In this document: in pieces, positions 41,201 through 53,660 of the stretch
Layout: each line of letters starts with the position of its first letter
Position numbering within the stretch: the first letter of the stretch is position 1
Assembly: GCF_000380165.1 (NCBI RefSeq)
Contig: NZ_KB904702.1
Span: forward strand, 156,159 to 220,158
Direction: 5' to 3'
From: Wenjunlia vitaminophila DSM 41686
Lineage (GTDB): Bacteria; Actinomycetota; Actinomycetes; Streptomycetales; Streptomycetaceae
Length of the DNA stretch: 64,000 nt
Position numbers and translations under genes: made by a program
The notes under the pieces: model-generated
Database searches by the model: none
Told to the model about the DNA's origin: nothing
The model's input: the letters and a program-made list of their open reading frames with translations, nothing else

Positions 41201-44200
41201 GCCAGGTCGGCGCAGACCCCGTCGCTGCCGGCGAAGACCAGCCACCGGCCCGGTTCCCCGGGCGCGGACGCCTCCCCGGACGCCTCCTCGGACGCCTCCC
41301 GCCATTCGACGTCGAGCAGCGTCCGGGAGATCGGGTCCGTGGCGCCCGCGCCGTCGAGGCGCCGCAGGGCGATCCCGTCGACCTCGCCGACCGCGGAGCC
41401 GGACTCGTCGTACAGCACCACCCTGGCGCCGGTGATCTCCTCGGCGTCGGGGTCGGTGCCGGAGCCGACCACGGCGTGTGCCCAGCGCGGCGCCAGGCGC
41501 CCGCTGTTCAGCGCGAAACGACCGGTCCTGACGGGCAGCCAGGTCGCGTCGGACCAGGCGTCGTCGGTGGCCAGCGCCGCCGCGAGCACCTGCAGGGCGC
41601 TGTCGAGAACCGCGGGGTGGACCAGGTACGCGCCCCGGTCGGTGGTCAGTTCCGTCCGGTCACGGAGCCGGGCCAGGGCCTCACCCGATCCCCGCCAGAG
41701 CTGTTCGACGCCCTGGAACGCGGGCCCGTAGCCCAGCCCCGCGCCGTCCAGCGCGGCGTAGTGCTCGGCGGCCTCCACGGCGTCGCGGCAGCGTTCCCGG
41801 ACCTCGTCCAGGGGGTCGCCCGCCGGCTCGGCGTCACCGGCGTCGGGCCCGGCGCCGCGGTAGGTGCCGTGCGCGGCCTCGGTCCACTCGTCGTCCTGGC
41901 CGGCCCTGCTGTACAGCCGGAACGCGCCGGTGTCCGCGGCGCCGGGGACGAGCACCAGTTGCAGCGTCGGCTCGTCGGCCGTCTCGGGCACCGCGGTCAT
42001 CCGGGTGAGGTGGACGTCCTCGACGACCGTCCCCGGAACGTCGAGGACCTCGCGGGTCGCGGCGAGCGCCGCGTCGAGCACCAGGCTCGCCGGGAGCACC
42101 GGGGTGCCGCCGACCTGGTGGTCACGCAGGTACCCGAAGCCGTCGAGGCCCGCGGGGACCGACCAGTGGTGGGCCCCGGGCTCCACCGCGGACCGCAGGA
42201 ACGTGTGCAGCACCGGGTGGCCGTGGTGCGCCGGGCGCCGCGTCGCGGAGTCCTCCCCGAACCAGCAGCGCTCCCGCTGCCACGGGTAGGACGGCAGGGC
42301 GGTCATGGGCACCACCGGGCCGTGCACGCGGGCCCACTCGACCGGGAAGCCGGCGCTGTACAGACGGCCGAGTTCGCCGAGGAGTGAGCGGCGGCCCGAC
42401 TCGTCGCGGCGCAGCGAGGACACCACGACGCCCACGAACCCCGTGGTGTCCGGCTCGTCCCGGTCCGCCCCCTGGCTCCCGGCCTCGTCGCCGGCCTGCC
42501 GGCTCAGCCGCTCGGTGACGGCGTCCACGAGCATCGGGTGCGGGGAGAGCTCGACGAACACGTCGTGGCCCGAGGCGGCGAGCCCCGCCACCACGTGGTC
42601 GAACCGCACCGGCTGGCTCAGGTTCCGCGCCCAGTACTCCGCGTCGAGCCGGTCGCCCTCGATGACCTCCCCGGTGACGGTGGAGACCATCGGGACGGTC
42701 CCGACGCGCGGGGCGAGGCCGTTGAGCAGCCGCCACAGCTCGTCGGCGACCGGCTCCATCAGCGGGCAGTGCGAGGCGAACTCCACCGACTCCAGGACCC
42801 GGCAGTACACGCCCTCGGCCTCGAGCGCCGCGGCCAGCGCCCGCAGCGACGCGTCCTCCCCGGACAGCACCGTGGAGCCCGGGCTGTTGCTCGCCGCCAC
42901 CCACACCTGGCCGGGTCGGCGCTCGGCGAGGATCTCCCTGGCGCGTTCCTCGGTGACGCCCACCACCGCCATCCGGCCCTTGCCGGTCGCCGCGTGCAGG
43001 GCCCGCCCCCGGTGCAGGGCCACCACCAGGGCGTCGCTCAACGACAGCGCCCCGGAGACGTAGGCGGCGGCGATCTCGCCGACGCTGTGGCCGACCACCG
43101 CCCCGGGTTCGACGCCCCAGGAGCGCCACAGCGCGGCGAGGGCCACCTGGACGGCGCACAGGGCGGGTTGGCCGACGGCGGTGTCCAGCAGGCGGGACTC
43201 CGCCTGGTCCGCCGTCAGTTGCTCGAGCAGCGACCAGTCCACGTGCTGGCGCAGCAGGGCGTCGCACCGCTCCAGGACCCCCCGGAACACCGGCTCGGTG
43301 TCCAGCAGGTCGTTGGCGAGCGGCCACCACCTGGGGCCCTGCCCGGAGAAGACGAACACCGGGCGGGGGCGCCAGCCGACGCGGCGCACCCCCGAGGAGA
43401 GCCCCGCCGCCTCCTCGCCGCGGCCGAAGGCGTCCAGGGCGTCGCGCAGTTCGGCCAGGGAGTCGCCGACGCAGGCCAGCCGGTGCTCGTGGTGGGTGCG
43501 GCGGACCGTGGCGGCGGCGGCGAACACCGCCGGGGTCAGCCCCGGCTCCGGTTCCGCGAGCAGGTCCCGGTACCGGGCGGCGAGCTGCCGCAGGGCCTGT
43601 GGGTCCCGTGCGGAGACGGTCAGCGCCACCGCGCCGCCGGGGTCGCCGTCGGGCGCCGCGGGCCTGGGGGGCTCCTCGAGCACCAGGTGGGCGTTGGTTC
43701 CGCCGAACCCGAAGGAGCTCACCCCGGCGAGCGCCGGTTCGCTGGTCGGCCAGGGCTGGAGGCGGTCGGCGACGCGCAGCGCGAGCTCGTCGAACGGGAT
43801 GTGCGGGTTGGGCTTGTCGTAGTGCAGGCTCGGCGGCACGGTGCGGTGCCGCACCATCAGCACGGTCTTGATCAGCCCGCCGATGCCGGCGGCGGCCTCC
43901 ATGTGCCCGAGGTTGGTCTTCACCGAACCGATCAGGCACGGCTCGGACGGGTCCCGGCCCTCGGCGAGCACCGCCCCGAGCGCCTTGGCCTCGATGGGGT
44001 CGCCGAGCACCGTCCCCGAGCCGTGCGCCTCGACGTAGCGCACCTGCTGCGGGCGCACCCCGGCCTTGGCGTAGGCGGCGCGCAGCACCGCCTCCTGGGC
44101 CCGCGGGTTGGGCGCCATCATGCCGTTGCTCGCGCCGTCCTGGTTGATCGCGCCGCCCCGGATCACCCCGTAGATCGGGTCCCGGTCCGCCAGCGCCCGG

Positions 44201-47043
44201 CTCAGCGGCTTGAGGACGACGACGCCGGCCCCCTCGGAGCGCACGTAGCCGTCGGCGCCGGCGTCGAACGACTTGCAGCGCCCGTCGGCGGAGAGCACCC
44301 CGGCCTTGCTGAAGTTGATGGCGAACGCCGGGGAGAGCACCAGGTTCACCCCGCCGGCGATGGCCAGGTCGCAGTCGCCCTGGGCCAGGCTGGCGCAGGC
44401 CTGCAGGACCGCGACCAGGGACGAGGAGCAGGCCGTGTCCACGGCCATGCTCGGTCCGCGCAGGTCCAGCAGGTACGACAGCCGGTTGGCGGCGATGCTC
44501 AAGGCGCTGCCGGTGCCGACGTAGGCGTCGATCCCGTCGAGGTCCTGGAGTTGGCGGGTGCCGTAGTCGAAGGACGAGATCCCGACGAAGACGCCGGTCG
44601 GCGAGCCGGCCAGCCGGTCGGCCGGGACACCGGCGTCCTCCAGCGCCTCGTGGGCGACCTCGGCCAGCAGCCGCTGCTGCGGGTCCATGCGGGCCGCCTC
44701 CTGCCGCGGGATGCCGAAGAACCCCGGGTCGAAGCGGTCCACGCCGTCAACGAACCCGCCCCAGCGGCTGTTGGTGCGGCCCGGCACCGACGGGTCCTCG
44801 TCGGTGAAGTCGGCGATCTTCCAGCGGTCGGCGGGCACCTCGGTCACCGCGTCCCGGCCCTCGCACAGCAGCCGCCAGAAGCTGTCGGGGCCGTCCACCC
44901 CGCCGGGGAAGCGGCAGCCGATGCCGACGACGGCGACGGGCTCCGGCTGGCCGGCGACCGGTGCGGCCGGCTCGGCGGCGGGCCCGGCCGACGTCGTCGT
45001 TCCCCGGGCCCCGGCGCTCAGGAAGTCGGCCAGCTTCTCCGCGGTCGGGTACTCCCAGACCACGGTCGCCGACAGCGAGCGTCCGAGCAGGCGTTCCAGG
45101 TCACCGACCATGGTGACCAGCTCCACCGAGCGCAGCCCGTACCCGGCGAAGGGCAACGCCGGGTCGATCGCCTCCGGCTGGGTGCGGGTCATCGTGGCGA
45201 GCGCCTGCCGCAGCCAGCGCTCGATCTCGGCCCGGTCCACCGCGGGCTGCCGCGGGGCGGGGGCCGACGGCACGGGGGCGCTCGCGGGGGCGACCGGCAG
45301 CGGGTCCCGGCCCTGGCGCCACACGGCCACGCTGGTGAGGGTGTCGTCCATGAAGGCGTTGAGGCAGGCGGCCCGCTGGAGCTTGCCGCTGGAGGTCTTC
45401 GGCACGGTGCCGCGCGGCACCAGGGCCATCCCGTGGACCTCGAGTCCGTGTTCCTCGGCCACCCTGGCCCGGATCGCGGTGAAGATCCGCTGGTGGTCGG
45501 CCGGGGTTCCGTGGTCGGAGACCTCCTGGATGACGATCAGCCGTTCCTCGTCGTCGACGTCCCTGGAGCCGGCCACCCCGCACCCGCGGCGCAGGGTGGG
45601 ATCGACGCTCTCGGCGGTGCGCTCGATGTCCTGCGGGTAGTGGTTCTTCCCCGCGATGATGATCAGGTCCTTGCTCCGGCCGGTGATGTAGAGCTGGGTG
45701 CCGTCGGCGAACCCGAGGTCGCCGGTGCGCAGGAAGGGCCCCTCACCGGTGTCGGCGAGGTACGCGTGGAACGTTTCCTCGGTCTCCTGGGGCCGCCGCC
45801 AGTAGCCCTTGGTGACGCTCGGCCCCGACACCCACACCTCGCCGACGCGGCCGTCGGGGAGGCGGGTGAGTGTCTGCGGGTCGACGATGGCCACGTACTC
45901 GTCGCTGATCGGCGAGCCGCACCCGACGAGTGACCTGGCGTCCTCGCCGGGCTCCGCGTCCACCGCCTCGTCCGCGGCGAGCGCCGACGCCCGCAGCTCC
46001 CGCACCACCGGCTCGGTACCCCGCTCCTCCGCGGAGACCAGCAACGTCCCCTCGGCCAGCCCGTACGCCGGCCGGGAGGTGGCGTTCCGGAAGCCGCAGG
46101 GGCCGAACTTCTCGGCGAAGCTCTCCAGGGTGACCCGGCGGATCGGTTCGGCGCCGTTGAGCACCGTCTGCCAGGTACTGAGGTCGAGCGTGTCCCGCTC
46201 CTCCGCGGAGATCTTCCGGACGCACAGCTCGAACGCGAAGTTGGGCGCGCCGCTGACCGTGGCGCGGTGGTCCGATATCGCCTTGAGCCAGCGGAACGGG
46301 CGCTTGAGGAAGGAGAACGGCGACATGAACGTCACCGGGAACGCCGCGTACACCGGGGTCAGCAGCCCGTAGATGAGCCCGAAGTCGTGGAACGGGGGCA
46401 TCCAGTTGACCATGTGGTGGTCAGGCTCCTCGCGCATGACCTTTCGGTGCATGGCCCACATGTTGTGCAGCAGGTTGTCGTGGCCGACCATCACGCCCTT
46501 GGGCCGGCTGGTGGAGCCCGAGGTGTACTGGAGGAAGGCGATGTCCTCCGGGGAGGTGCCGGGGTGGCGCCAGTCACCGGCCGCGCCCAGGTCGACGTCG
46601 TCCACGGCCAGCCAGGTGATGTCCCGCAGGGCGGGGGCGCGCTCGGCGAGCTGGTCGGCCATGGCGACCGTGGCGCGCGGCGCCAGGATCACCACCGGCT
46701 CGGCGTCCTCGATCACGCCGATCAGCCGGGGCAGGGTGCGGTGCAGGTTGACGGGGTCCGGCGGGTACACCGGCACGGCGAGCACACCCGCGTAGAGGCA
46801 GGCGTAGAACGACGCGACGTAGTCGAGACCGACCTGGCACAGGATCAAGGCCCGCGAGCCAGCCGGGAAACGTTCCCTCAGCAGCACCGCTATGGCGCGG
46901 GCGCGTAGGTCGAGTTCGGCGTTGGACATGCCGATCGGCTCGCCCTCGCCATCGTCGAGAAACCGGTACAACTGTTTCTCAGGCTGCTCGCCGAATACTG
47001 AACGGAAATGATCGACAAGCGTTCCGGATTCGCGGCCCGACAT
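38290..47043 (-). CDS. Lipo-initiating PKS: FAAL-ACP-KS-AT-DH-ER-KR-ACP
   Basis: A 2917-residue protein that starts the assembly line. The fatty acyl-AMP ligase (residues ~1-600; YTSGSTSRPKGVM near 175, YGLAEGTLLVS near 330, GRSKDLIIIAGKNHYPQD near 460) activates a free fatty acid and loads ACP1 (YGLRSVEL near 636). KS has DTACSSS near 871. AT has GHSVGE near 1319 and an intermediate FASH motif. DH is DHQVGGTPVLP near 1642, ER is HSATGGVGLAALQ near 2304, KR is TGGLGALG near 2503 with LDD (B-type), and ACP2 is LGFDSLL near 2806. One fully reduced extension is expected. The ATG has GGGGAGGG upstream. It is the first gene of the 33.6-kb operon. Confidence 0.93.
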
Positions 47044-47160
47044 CAGGTCGCCCTCCCCTGCTAGAGGCTAACGAAAGAGTCTTCGCGAGAAGTTCAGCGT
47101 TTTCCTTGAAAGCCTCGCCGAGCACTCTGGAAGACGGCACCGAATCCGGTGACCGAATGG

Positions 47161-47213
47161 ATGTGAACGCTTCTCCGTACCGGCGGACGAAACGTCAGGA
47201 GATCCGTTCACAT
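47161..47213. promoter_or_regulatory. Interrupted inverted repeat upstream of the PKS operon
   Basis: ATGTGAACG at 47161-47169 and CGTTCACAT at 47205-47213 are perfect inverted arms 35 bp apart, 118-170 bp upstream of the first PKS gene. They could be paired regulator half-sites or part of a leader structure. The surrounding 47044-47400 region is AT-richer than the genes and should contain the operon promoter. Confidence 0.4.
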
Positions 47214-47368
47214 TCAAGATTTCCGCACAGCGCGCCCTGCACAGGAGTCAGCATCTACGAGCCGGTAGGCCCCGTCAAGGCTCGACAAGTTCGCGTGGCA
47301 CCACCCCGCGACGGCTTTCCGCTATTCACCTTGGAGTAATCGCTCACATGGGACGGGACGGGGCGGCT

Positions 47369-47394
47369 CCGGGGCCCGGCCGGCCGGGCCCCGG
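47369..47394. terminator. GC-rich palindrome after the halogenase gene
   Basis: A 26-bp perfect palindrome centred on GGCCGGCC lies 13 bp past the halogenase stop codon. It has no T-tract, as is usual for actinomycete terminators. It would separate the halogenase transcript from the PKS operon promoter region. Confidence 0.6.
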
Positions 47395-47406
47395 GGCGCC
47401 GGGCGC

Positions 47407-49002
<1,596 letters not shown>

Positions 49003-49224
49003 TCACCGATGAACCCGGGCACTTACCGCCCCGGCATGCGAGGCATAACGCGGCACGGGTCGCAGGCACGCCACATGACCCCGCAGCGGCCTTTTCCCGC
49101 GGCTGCTGTGGAACCCCCCGTCCGACCGTCAAACAGTTATCAGGGATAGCCCTTTCCCTGCGAACGCACCACCCGTCGATGCCGATCAGCCCCGCCGAGG
49201 CACGGCGCGCACCACCGGAAGGGT

Positions 49225-49253
49225 GTTCAACTGTCCGGCGCGGACAGTTGAAC
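49225..49253. promoter_or_regulatory. StrR-type operator
   Basis: GTTCAACTG-N11-CAGTTGAAC is a perfect inverted repeat with exactly 11 bases between the arms; pairing continues inward and outward by several bases. The published StrR consensus is GTTCGACTG-N11-CAGTCGAAC. It lies between the divergent halogenase (start 48945) and ccr (start 49628). The cognate factor is probably the StrR-like protein encoded at 52156. Confidence 0.85.
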
Positions 49254-49627
49254 ACCGGGGTGGGCTCGGGACCGGTCGGCGTTCGCTGGACGGCCGCGTT
49301 CACCCGGTGTCACGATGAGGCGGCCCACTACCTCTGCACCGTGGGCGAAGGCGACGCGGTACGGCCCGCCCGACCGGCGACACCGTGCAGCCCCCACTCG
49401 ATCCACCGCGCACGCCGCACGTCGGCTGGCCACCGGCCGCCGGCGCGTCGCCGCGCGGCACACGGTGTCCTCGTCCCGGCCGCGACCGGATCGGCCGTCG
49501 CCGAGGAGACCGCCGGACACTCGTCGGCATCCACAGCGCGCCCCGACCCGGCGGACCACCGCTCCGCTTCGCCCTGCCACCACACGGCACGGGCGGCCCC
49601 AGACAAGGCTGGAAAGGGCCCGATGAC
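49254..49627. other. ccr upstream region
   Basis: About 370 bp between the StrR-type operator and the ccr start. No gene is supported; translations in all frames are low-complexity. It should contain the ccr promoter and an untranslated leader. Confidence 0.5.
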
Positions 49628-50974
49628 ATGGACAAGATCCTCGACGCGATCCTTGCGGACGAGCTGAACGCCCTCGGAAGCATCCCCGTCCCCGACTCGT
49701 ACCGGGGCGTCACGCTGCACGCCGACGAGGTCATGATGTTCGAGGGGCTGTCCGGCAGGGAGAAGGACCCGCGGGCGTCGCTCCACCTCGACGAGGTGCC
49801 CACGCCCCAACCCGGCCCCGGTGAGGTGCTGGTCGCGGTGATGGCCAGCGGGATCAACCACAACACCGTCTGGTCCTCGATCTTCGAGCCGCTGCCGACC
49901 TTCAGCTTCCTGTCCCGGTACGGCAAGACCTCGCCGCAGGCCGCGCGGCACGACCTGCCCTACCACGTGCTCGGCTCCGACCTGGCCGGCGTGGTGCTGC
50001 GCACCGGCGAGGGCGTGGTGCCCTGGCGACCGGGGGACGAGGTCGTCGCGCACTGCCTCTCGGTGGAGCTGCACCACCCGGACGGCCACAGTGACACGAT
50101 GCTCGACCCGGAACAGCGCATCTGGGGCTTCGAGACCAACTTCGGCGGCCTCGCCGAGCTGGCACTGGTCAAGGCCAACCAGTTGATGCCCAAGCCCGAC
50201 CACCTCACCTGGGAGGAGGCCGCCGCCTCCGGCCTGGTCAACTCCACCGCGTACCGGCAGCTCGTCACGACCAACGGCGCCAACCTCAAGCAGGGCGACG
50301 TCGTCCTGATCTGGGGCGCGTCCGGCGGGCTCGGCTCGTACGCCACCCAGCTCGCCCTGAACGGCGGGGCGGTGCCGGTCTGCGTGGTGTCCAGCCCGGA
50401 CAAGGTGGAGGCGTGCCGCCGCATGGGGGCGGAGCTGGTCATCGACCGGGCCGCGGAGGGCTACCGCTTCTGGAAGGACGAGCACACCCAGGACCCCCGG
50501 GAGTGGAAGCGGTTCGGCTCCCGGATACGGGAGCTGACCGGCGGCCGGGACCCCGACATCGTCTTCGAGCACCCGGGCCGGGAGACCTTCGGGGCCAGCG
50601 TCTTCGTCGCGCGGCGCGGCGGCGTCATCGTCAGTTGCGCCTCCACCACCGGCTACGCGCACACCTATGACAACCGCTACCTGTGGATGAGTCTGAAGCG
50701 CATCGTGGGAACGCACTTCGCGAACTACCGGGAGGCGTGGGAGGCCAACCGCCTGATCGAGATGGGGCGGATCCATCCCACGCTCTCCGAGGTGCGTCCG
50801 CTGGAGGAGACCGGCCAGGCGGTGTACGACGTGCACCACAACCGGCACCAGGGCAAGGTCGGCGTGCTGTGTCTCGCTCCACGGGAGGGCCTGGGGGTGC
50901 GGAACACCGAGCTGCGCGCCAGGCACGAGGCGTCGATCAACCGGTTCCGCACCGGTCCCCGCAGCGTGGTGTGA
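49628..50974 (+). CDS. ccr: Crotonyl-CoA carboxylase/reductase
   Basis: A 448-residue MDR-family enzyme that reductively carboxylates crotonyl-CoA, or a longer 2-enoyl-CoA, with NADPH and CO2 to give ethylmalonyl- or alkylmalonyl-CoA. CO2-site residues are recognisable: NHNTVW (Asn), IWGFETNFGG (Phe-Glu) and IVGTHFANYREAW (His). The NADPH motif is IWGASGGLGSYATQLAL. Length is normal for CCR. The ATG at 49628 follows GGAAAGGG; an ATG five bases earlier is out of frame. Its place in the cluster suggests that one AT, perhaps the atypical one of the second PKS, uses its product. Confidence 0.93.
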   Translation: MDKILDAILADELNALGSIPVPDSYRGVTLHADEVMMFEGLSGREKDPRASLHLDEVPTPQPGPGEVLVAVMASGINHNTVWSSIFEPLPTFSFLSRYGKTSPQAARHDLPYHVLGSDLAGVVLRTGEGVVPWRPGDEVVAHCLSVELHHPDGHSDTMLDPEQRIWGFETNFGGLAELALVKANQLMPKPDHLTWEEAAASGLVNSTAYRQLVTTNGANLKQGDVVLIWGASGGLGSYATQLALNGGAVPVCVVSSPDKVEACRRMGAELVIDRAAEGYRFWKDEHTQDPREWKRFGSRIRELTGGRDPDIVFEHPGRETFGASVFVARRGGVIVSCASTTGYAHTYDNRYLWMSLKRIVGTHFANYREAWEANRLIEMGRIHPTLSEVRPLEETGQAVYDVHHNRHQGKVGVLCLAPREGLGVRNTELRARHEASINRFRTGPRSVV

Positions 50975-50986
50975 CCGACATCGAGC

Positions 50987-51010
50987 ACCCGGCCGGGGTT
51001 CCGGCCGGGT
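50987..51010. terminator. Bidirectional terminator between ccr and mbtH
   Basis: ACCCGGCCGG and CCGGCCGGGT are perfect 10-bp arms around a GGTT loop, 12 bp after the ccr stop and touching the last base of the convergent mbtH stop codon. Confidence 0.8.
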
Positions 51011-51222
51011 CAGCCCTCCCCCGCGGAGGCGATCAGCGTCGCGGGGCGCATGTCGCGCCAGGAACCCTCCACGAACTCCAGGCAGTCCTGGCGGCCGGTC
51101 GGTCCGTGGGTCACCTCCCACCCCGCCGGCACCTGCGCGGAGGCGGGCCACAGCGAGTGCTGCCCCTCCGCGTTGACGAGCACGAGATAGTCGGCGTTCG
51201 GGTCCGAGAAGGGGTCGGCCAT
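51010..51222 (-). CDS. mbtH: MbtH-family protein
   Basis: A 70-residue chaperone/activator of NRPS adenylation domains. It has the family signature N-x-E-x-QHSLWP...VPAGW near residues 17-34 and SWRDMRPATL near the end. The ATG at 51222 has GAGAGGAG seven bases upstream; longer open frames start upstream without a better site. It is encoded convergently with ccr and apart from the NRPS genes, but is the only MbtH candidate for the Ser, Gly and unknown-residue A domains. Confidence 0.95.
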   Translation of the reverse strand: MADPFSDPNADYLVLVNAEGQHSLWPASAQVPAGWEVTHGPTGRQDCLEFVEGSWRDMRPATLIASAGEG

Positions 51223-52155
51223 CTGATGAACTCCTCTCACTCCGGGGAAACCGAACGTACTGCGACGAATAGATGTCCGGGAAGCAGTGCTGTCCACTTG
51301 TTCCGGTATCTGAACGCTAAGGTGTCAGTGGTCCAGACCGCACATCGGAGCGACGGTCGCGTATCGACGGAGAATGAGTCGAGGAACGTTTAGCTCCTAA
51401 TCGAACAGGCTTTCAGTGAACGGCAAGAATTAGTCACTTGCCGGTCAGCCACTGCCTGCTTTTCGTCATATGCCGCGAGTCGGCTCGACAGGTTTGTCCG
51501 CATCGGTCTTGTTGAGAACTGCCGAAGCACCGGCGAACGCCTCTTCGCTTCTATTGCGCACGACCCTAGATGCCCTGAGGGGTGGCTGATATCGTGCAGC
51601 GACGAGGATGCCGGAGGCACGCGCTCTCAGCACCCCGAACGCAAGACCGACAACTTGGGATCTACATCGAAGAGCGGCAACGGCGCCGACGCACCCATCA
51701 CTCGGCGACATGCCGATTCATGCCGACTTCATACCCGAGGGAGCTGCGAACCATGGACAGTCAATCTGGAAGACACCTTTGTGACCCGCCACCCCTCGTC
51801 ACCCCTCGTCACCCACGACCGGCCGGCCCACCAACCGTGCCGCCGTTCACCTTGAGCAGTTGTCGGAGCACCACAGTACCGCGAATCCGGCCCGGATCGA
51901 CAGCATCGCACAACTCGCACACAACCGAACGATTCACAAGCAGTTAGCCAGAGCTTTAACGAGCAGCGGTTGACTTGGTTTGTTCGCTAGTGATTCTGTT
52001 CGTTACACAAACAGGATTATGACCAATCGCACATCGGCTCTTCCATGAGCCCCACCCCGCGGGGACATGGAGCGGAGCCGAGAGAACCTGCTGCCCAGAT
52101 CGCCGGGAACGACCAGGCCGACGACACCCAGTGAAGAGTCACAGAGGAAGGCCCC
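51223..52155. other. AT-richer intergenic region before the StrR-like gene
   Basis: About 930 bp without a supported gene and visibly lower in GC than the rest of the window. It should carry the promoters of mbtH (leftward) and the StrR-like regulator (rightward). A short hairpin-forming CTGTT...AACAG element lies near 51998-52016. Small open frames here lack good ribosome sites and family resemblance. No second perfect StrR box is visible. Confidence 0.5.
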
Positions 52156-53313
52156 GTGTCCGATTCACGAGTTGGTGATGAGTCACAGTTCCACCTTGAC
52201 GTGCAACTCGCAGCTTACCAGACCGAGCTGACCGCCATCAGCTCGTTGTTGCCTTCCGACTCCCCAAGATTAGCAGGAGAGATCGAAGAGCACATCAGAA
52301 CACTGGCCGAGTCCCAGGCCCCATTGCCGCCCATCGTCGTGCACCGTCCCACGATGCGAATCGTCGACGGAATGCACCGGTTGCACGCAGCCGTACTGCG
52401 GGGCGAGACGCACGTCGCCGTGCGATTCGTCGACGGCAGCCCGGACGACGCTTTCGTCCTCGCGGTCAAGCTCAATGCGGAACACGGCATGCCCTTGTCG
52501 CGCAAGGACCGGGTCGCCGCGACGCTGCGCATCGTCGGGAGCCACCCGCACTGGTCCGACCGCAGGATCGCCGCGATCACCGGGCTCTCCCCGGGCACCG
52601 TGGCGTCCCTGCGCACCAGCGCGTCCGACGACGTCACCGGGCTGGGGCCGCGCACGGGCCGGGACGGTCGGAGCCGCCCGGTGAACGGCGCGGCCGGTCG
52701 CATCGCGGCGAGCAGGGTGATAGCCGAGGCCCCGAACGCCTCCCTCCGGGAGATCGCGAGCAGGGCCGGGATCGCCCTCGCCACCGCGCGCGACGTGCGC
52801 GAGCGGATGCGTCTCGGCCAGGACCCCGTGCCGCCGAAGCTGCGGCTGGCCGAGAGGAACCGGGGGACGTGTCCGGCGAAGACGCACCAGCCCGCCCGGG
52901 TGAGCCAGTCCCTCGACCCCCGACCACCCACCGACTCCGTCACGCCCGTGGACACCTCCGCCCCCCTCGACGCCACGTCGTCGGTGCCGACGCCCTCGCC
53001 GGTCATCCCCGAACGCGTGCTGTCGAGCATGCGCAGGGACCCCTCCCTGCGCATGACCCAGATGGGCAGGACCCTCCTGCACCTGCTCGGCGTCCACCTG
53101 CTGACACCGGAACAGCGCAAGAGTCTCCTCGACGGAGTCCCGGCACACCGTGCCGCCGACGTCGTGCAGGCCGCCAGGGTCTGCGCGGAACAGTGGCTGC
53201 AGTTCGCCAACGATCTGGAACTACGCAACAGGGAGCAACAGCACAGAAATCGAAGACCGCAGCATTTCGCCCCAATCTACGCGAGTAGCTCAACGGAGTA
53301 CTCACGTCCGTGA
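52156..53313 (+). CDS. StrR/ParB-like pathway-specific transcriptional activator
   Basis: A 385-residue regulator of the StrR/NovG/Bbr group. The N-terminal ParB-like nuclease-fold domain spans residues ~30-115 (PPIVVHRPTMRIVDGMHRLH, then AFVLAVKLNAEHGMPLSRKD). A helix-turn-helix follows (DRRIAAITGLSPGTVASLRT near 140), then a second HTH-like stretch (LREIASRAGIALATARDV), a Pro/Thr-rich linker and a helical C-terminus. GTG start with AGAGGAAGG upstream. Codon 39 is TTA, implying bldA-type developmental control if the host follows Streptomyces. The matching operator lies between the halogenase and ccr genes. Confidence 0.9.
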   Translation: MSDSRVGDESQFHLDVQLAAYQTELTAISSLLPSDSPRLAGEIEEHIRTLAESQAPLPPIVVHRPTMRIVDGMHRLHAAVLRGETHVAVRFVDGSPDDAFVLAVKLNAEHGMPLSRKDRVAATLRIVGSHPHWSDRRIAAITGLSPGTVASLRTSASDDVTGLGPRTGRDGRSRPVNGAAGRIAASRVIAEAPNASLREIASRAGIALATARDVRERMRLGQDPVPPKLRLAERNRGTCPAKTHQPARVSQSLDPRPPTDSVTPVDTSAPLDATSSVPTPSPVIPERVLSSMRRDPSLRMTQMGRTLLHLLGVHLLTPEQRKSLLDGVPAHRAADVVQAARVCAEQWLQFANDLELRNREQQHRNRRPQHFAPIYASSSTEYSRP

Positions 53314-53660
53314 CAACCGCACCTCGCCCGCGCACCGAACAGTAGGTGAGCGGGCGCACCGTCGGGGAACGACAGCGTGCCCTCTGGCCGCCGCCCAAAC
53401 CGGGGAGCGGCGGCCAGGAGGCACGACGCCGACCACCCGCGGAACCGTCAGGGGAACGCTGGCCGCTACCTCACCCGAACCCCGCCCCGCGGCCCGACCG
53501 GTCACCGGCCGGGCCGCCCTCCCCTCGTCAACGGCTCCTCCCCGTCCGGCTCTGCCCTCAGCGAATCTGCCACGGGCCGACATCCCCGCCGCAGCCCTGG
53601 CCGCGCGCCCACAGTGGGAGAACCGCGGTGACAGCCGCCGCGGCACGACGGGAGGACCCC
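53314..53660. other. clpP upstream region
   Basis: About 350 bp between the StrR-like gene and the first clpP, with no supported gene. It contains the TCTGCC-type operator described separately and should hold the clpP promoter. Confidence 0.5.
53551..53571. promoter_or_regulatory. PopR/ClgR-type operator upstream of clpP
   Basis: TCTGCCCTCAGCGAA at 53551-53565 is followed directly by another TCTGCC at 53566-53571, about 90 bp upstream of the clpP start. The same 15-mer with one change (TCTGCCCTCGGCGAA) lies upstream of the HTH regulator at 55602. It resembles the TCTGCC-N3-GGCAGA site that I recall for PopR at the Streptomyces clpP3 promoter. Confidence 0.6.

Noticed and set aside
51582..51947. 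Possible small gene before the StrR-like gene
   Set aside because: No ribosome site, no family features and atypical codon use.
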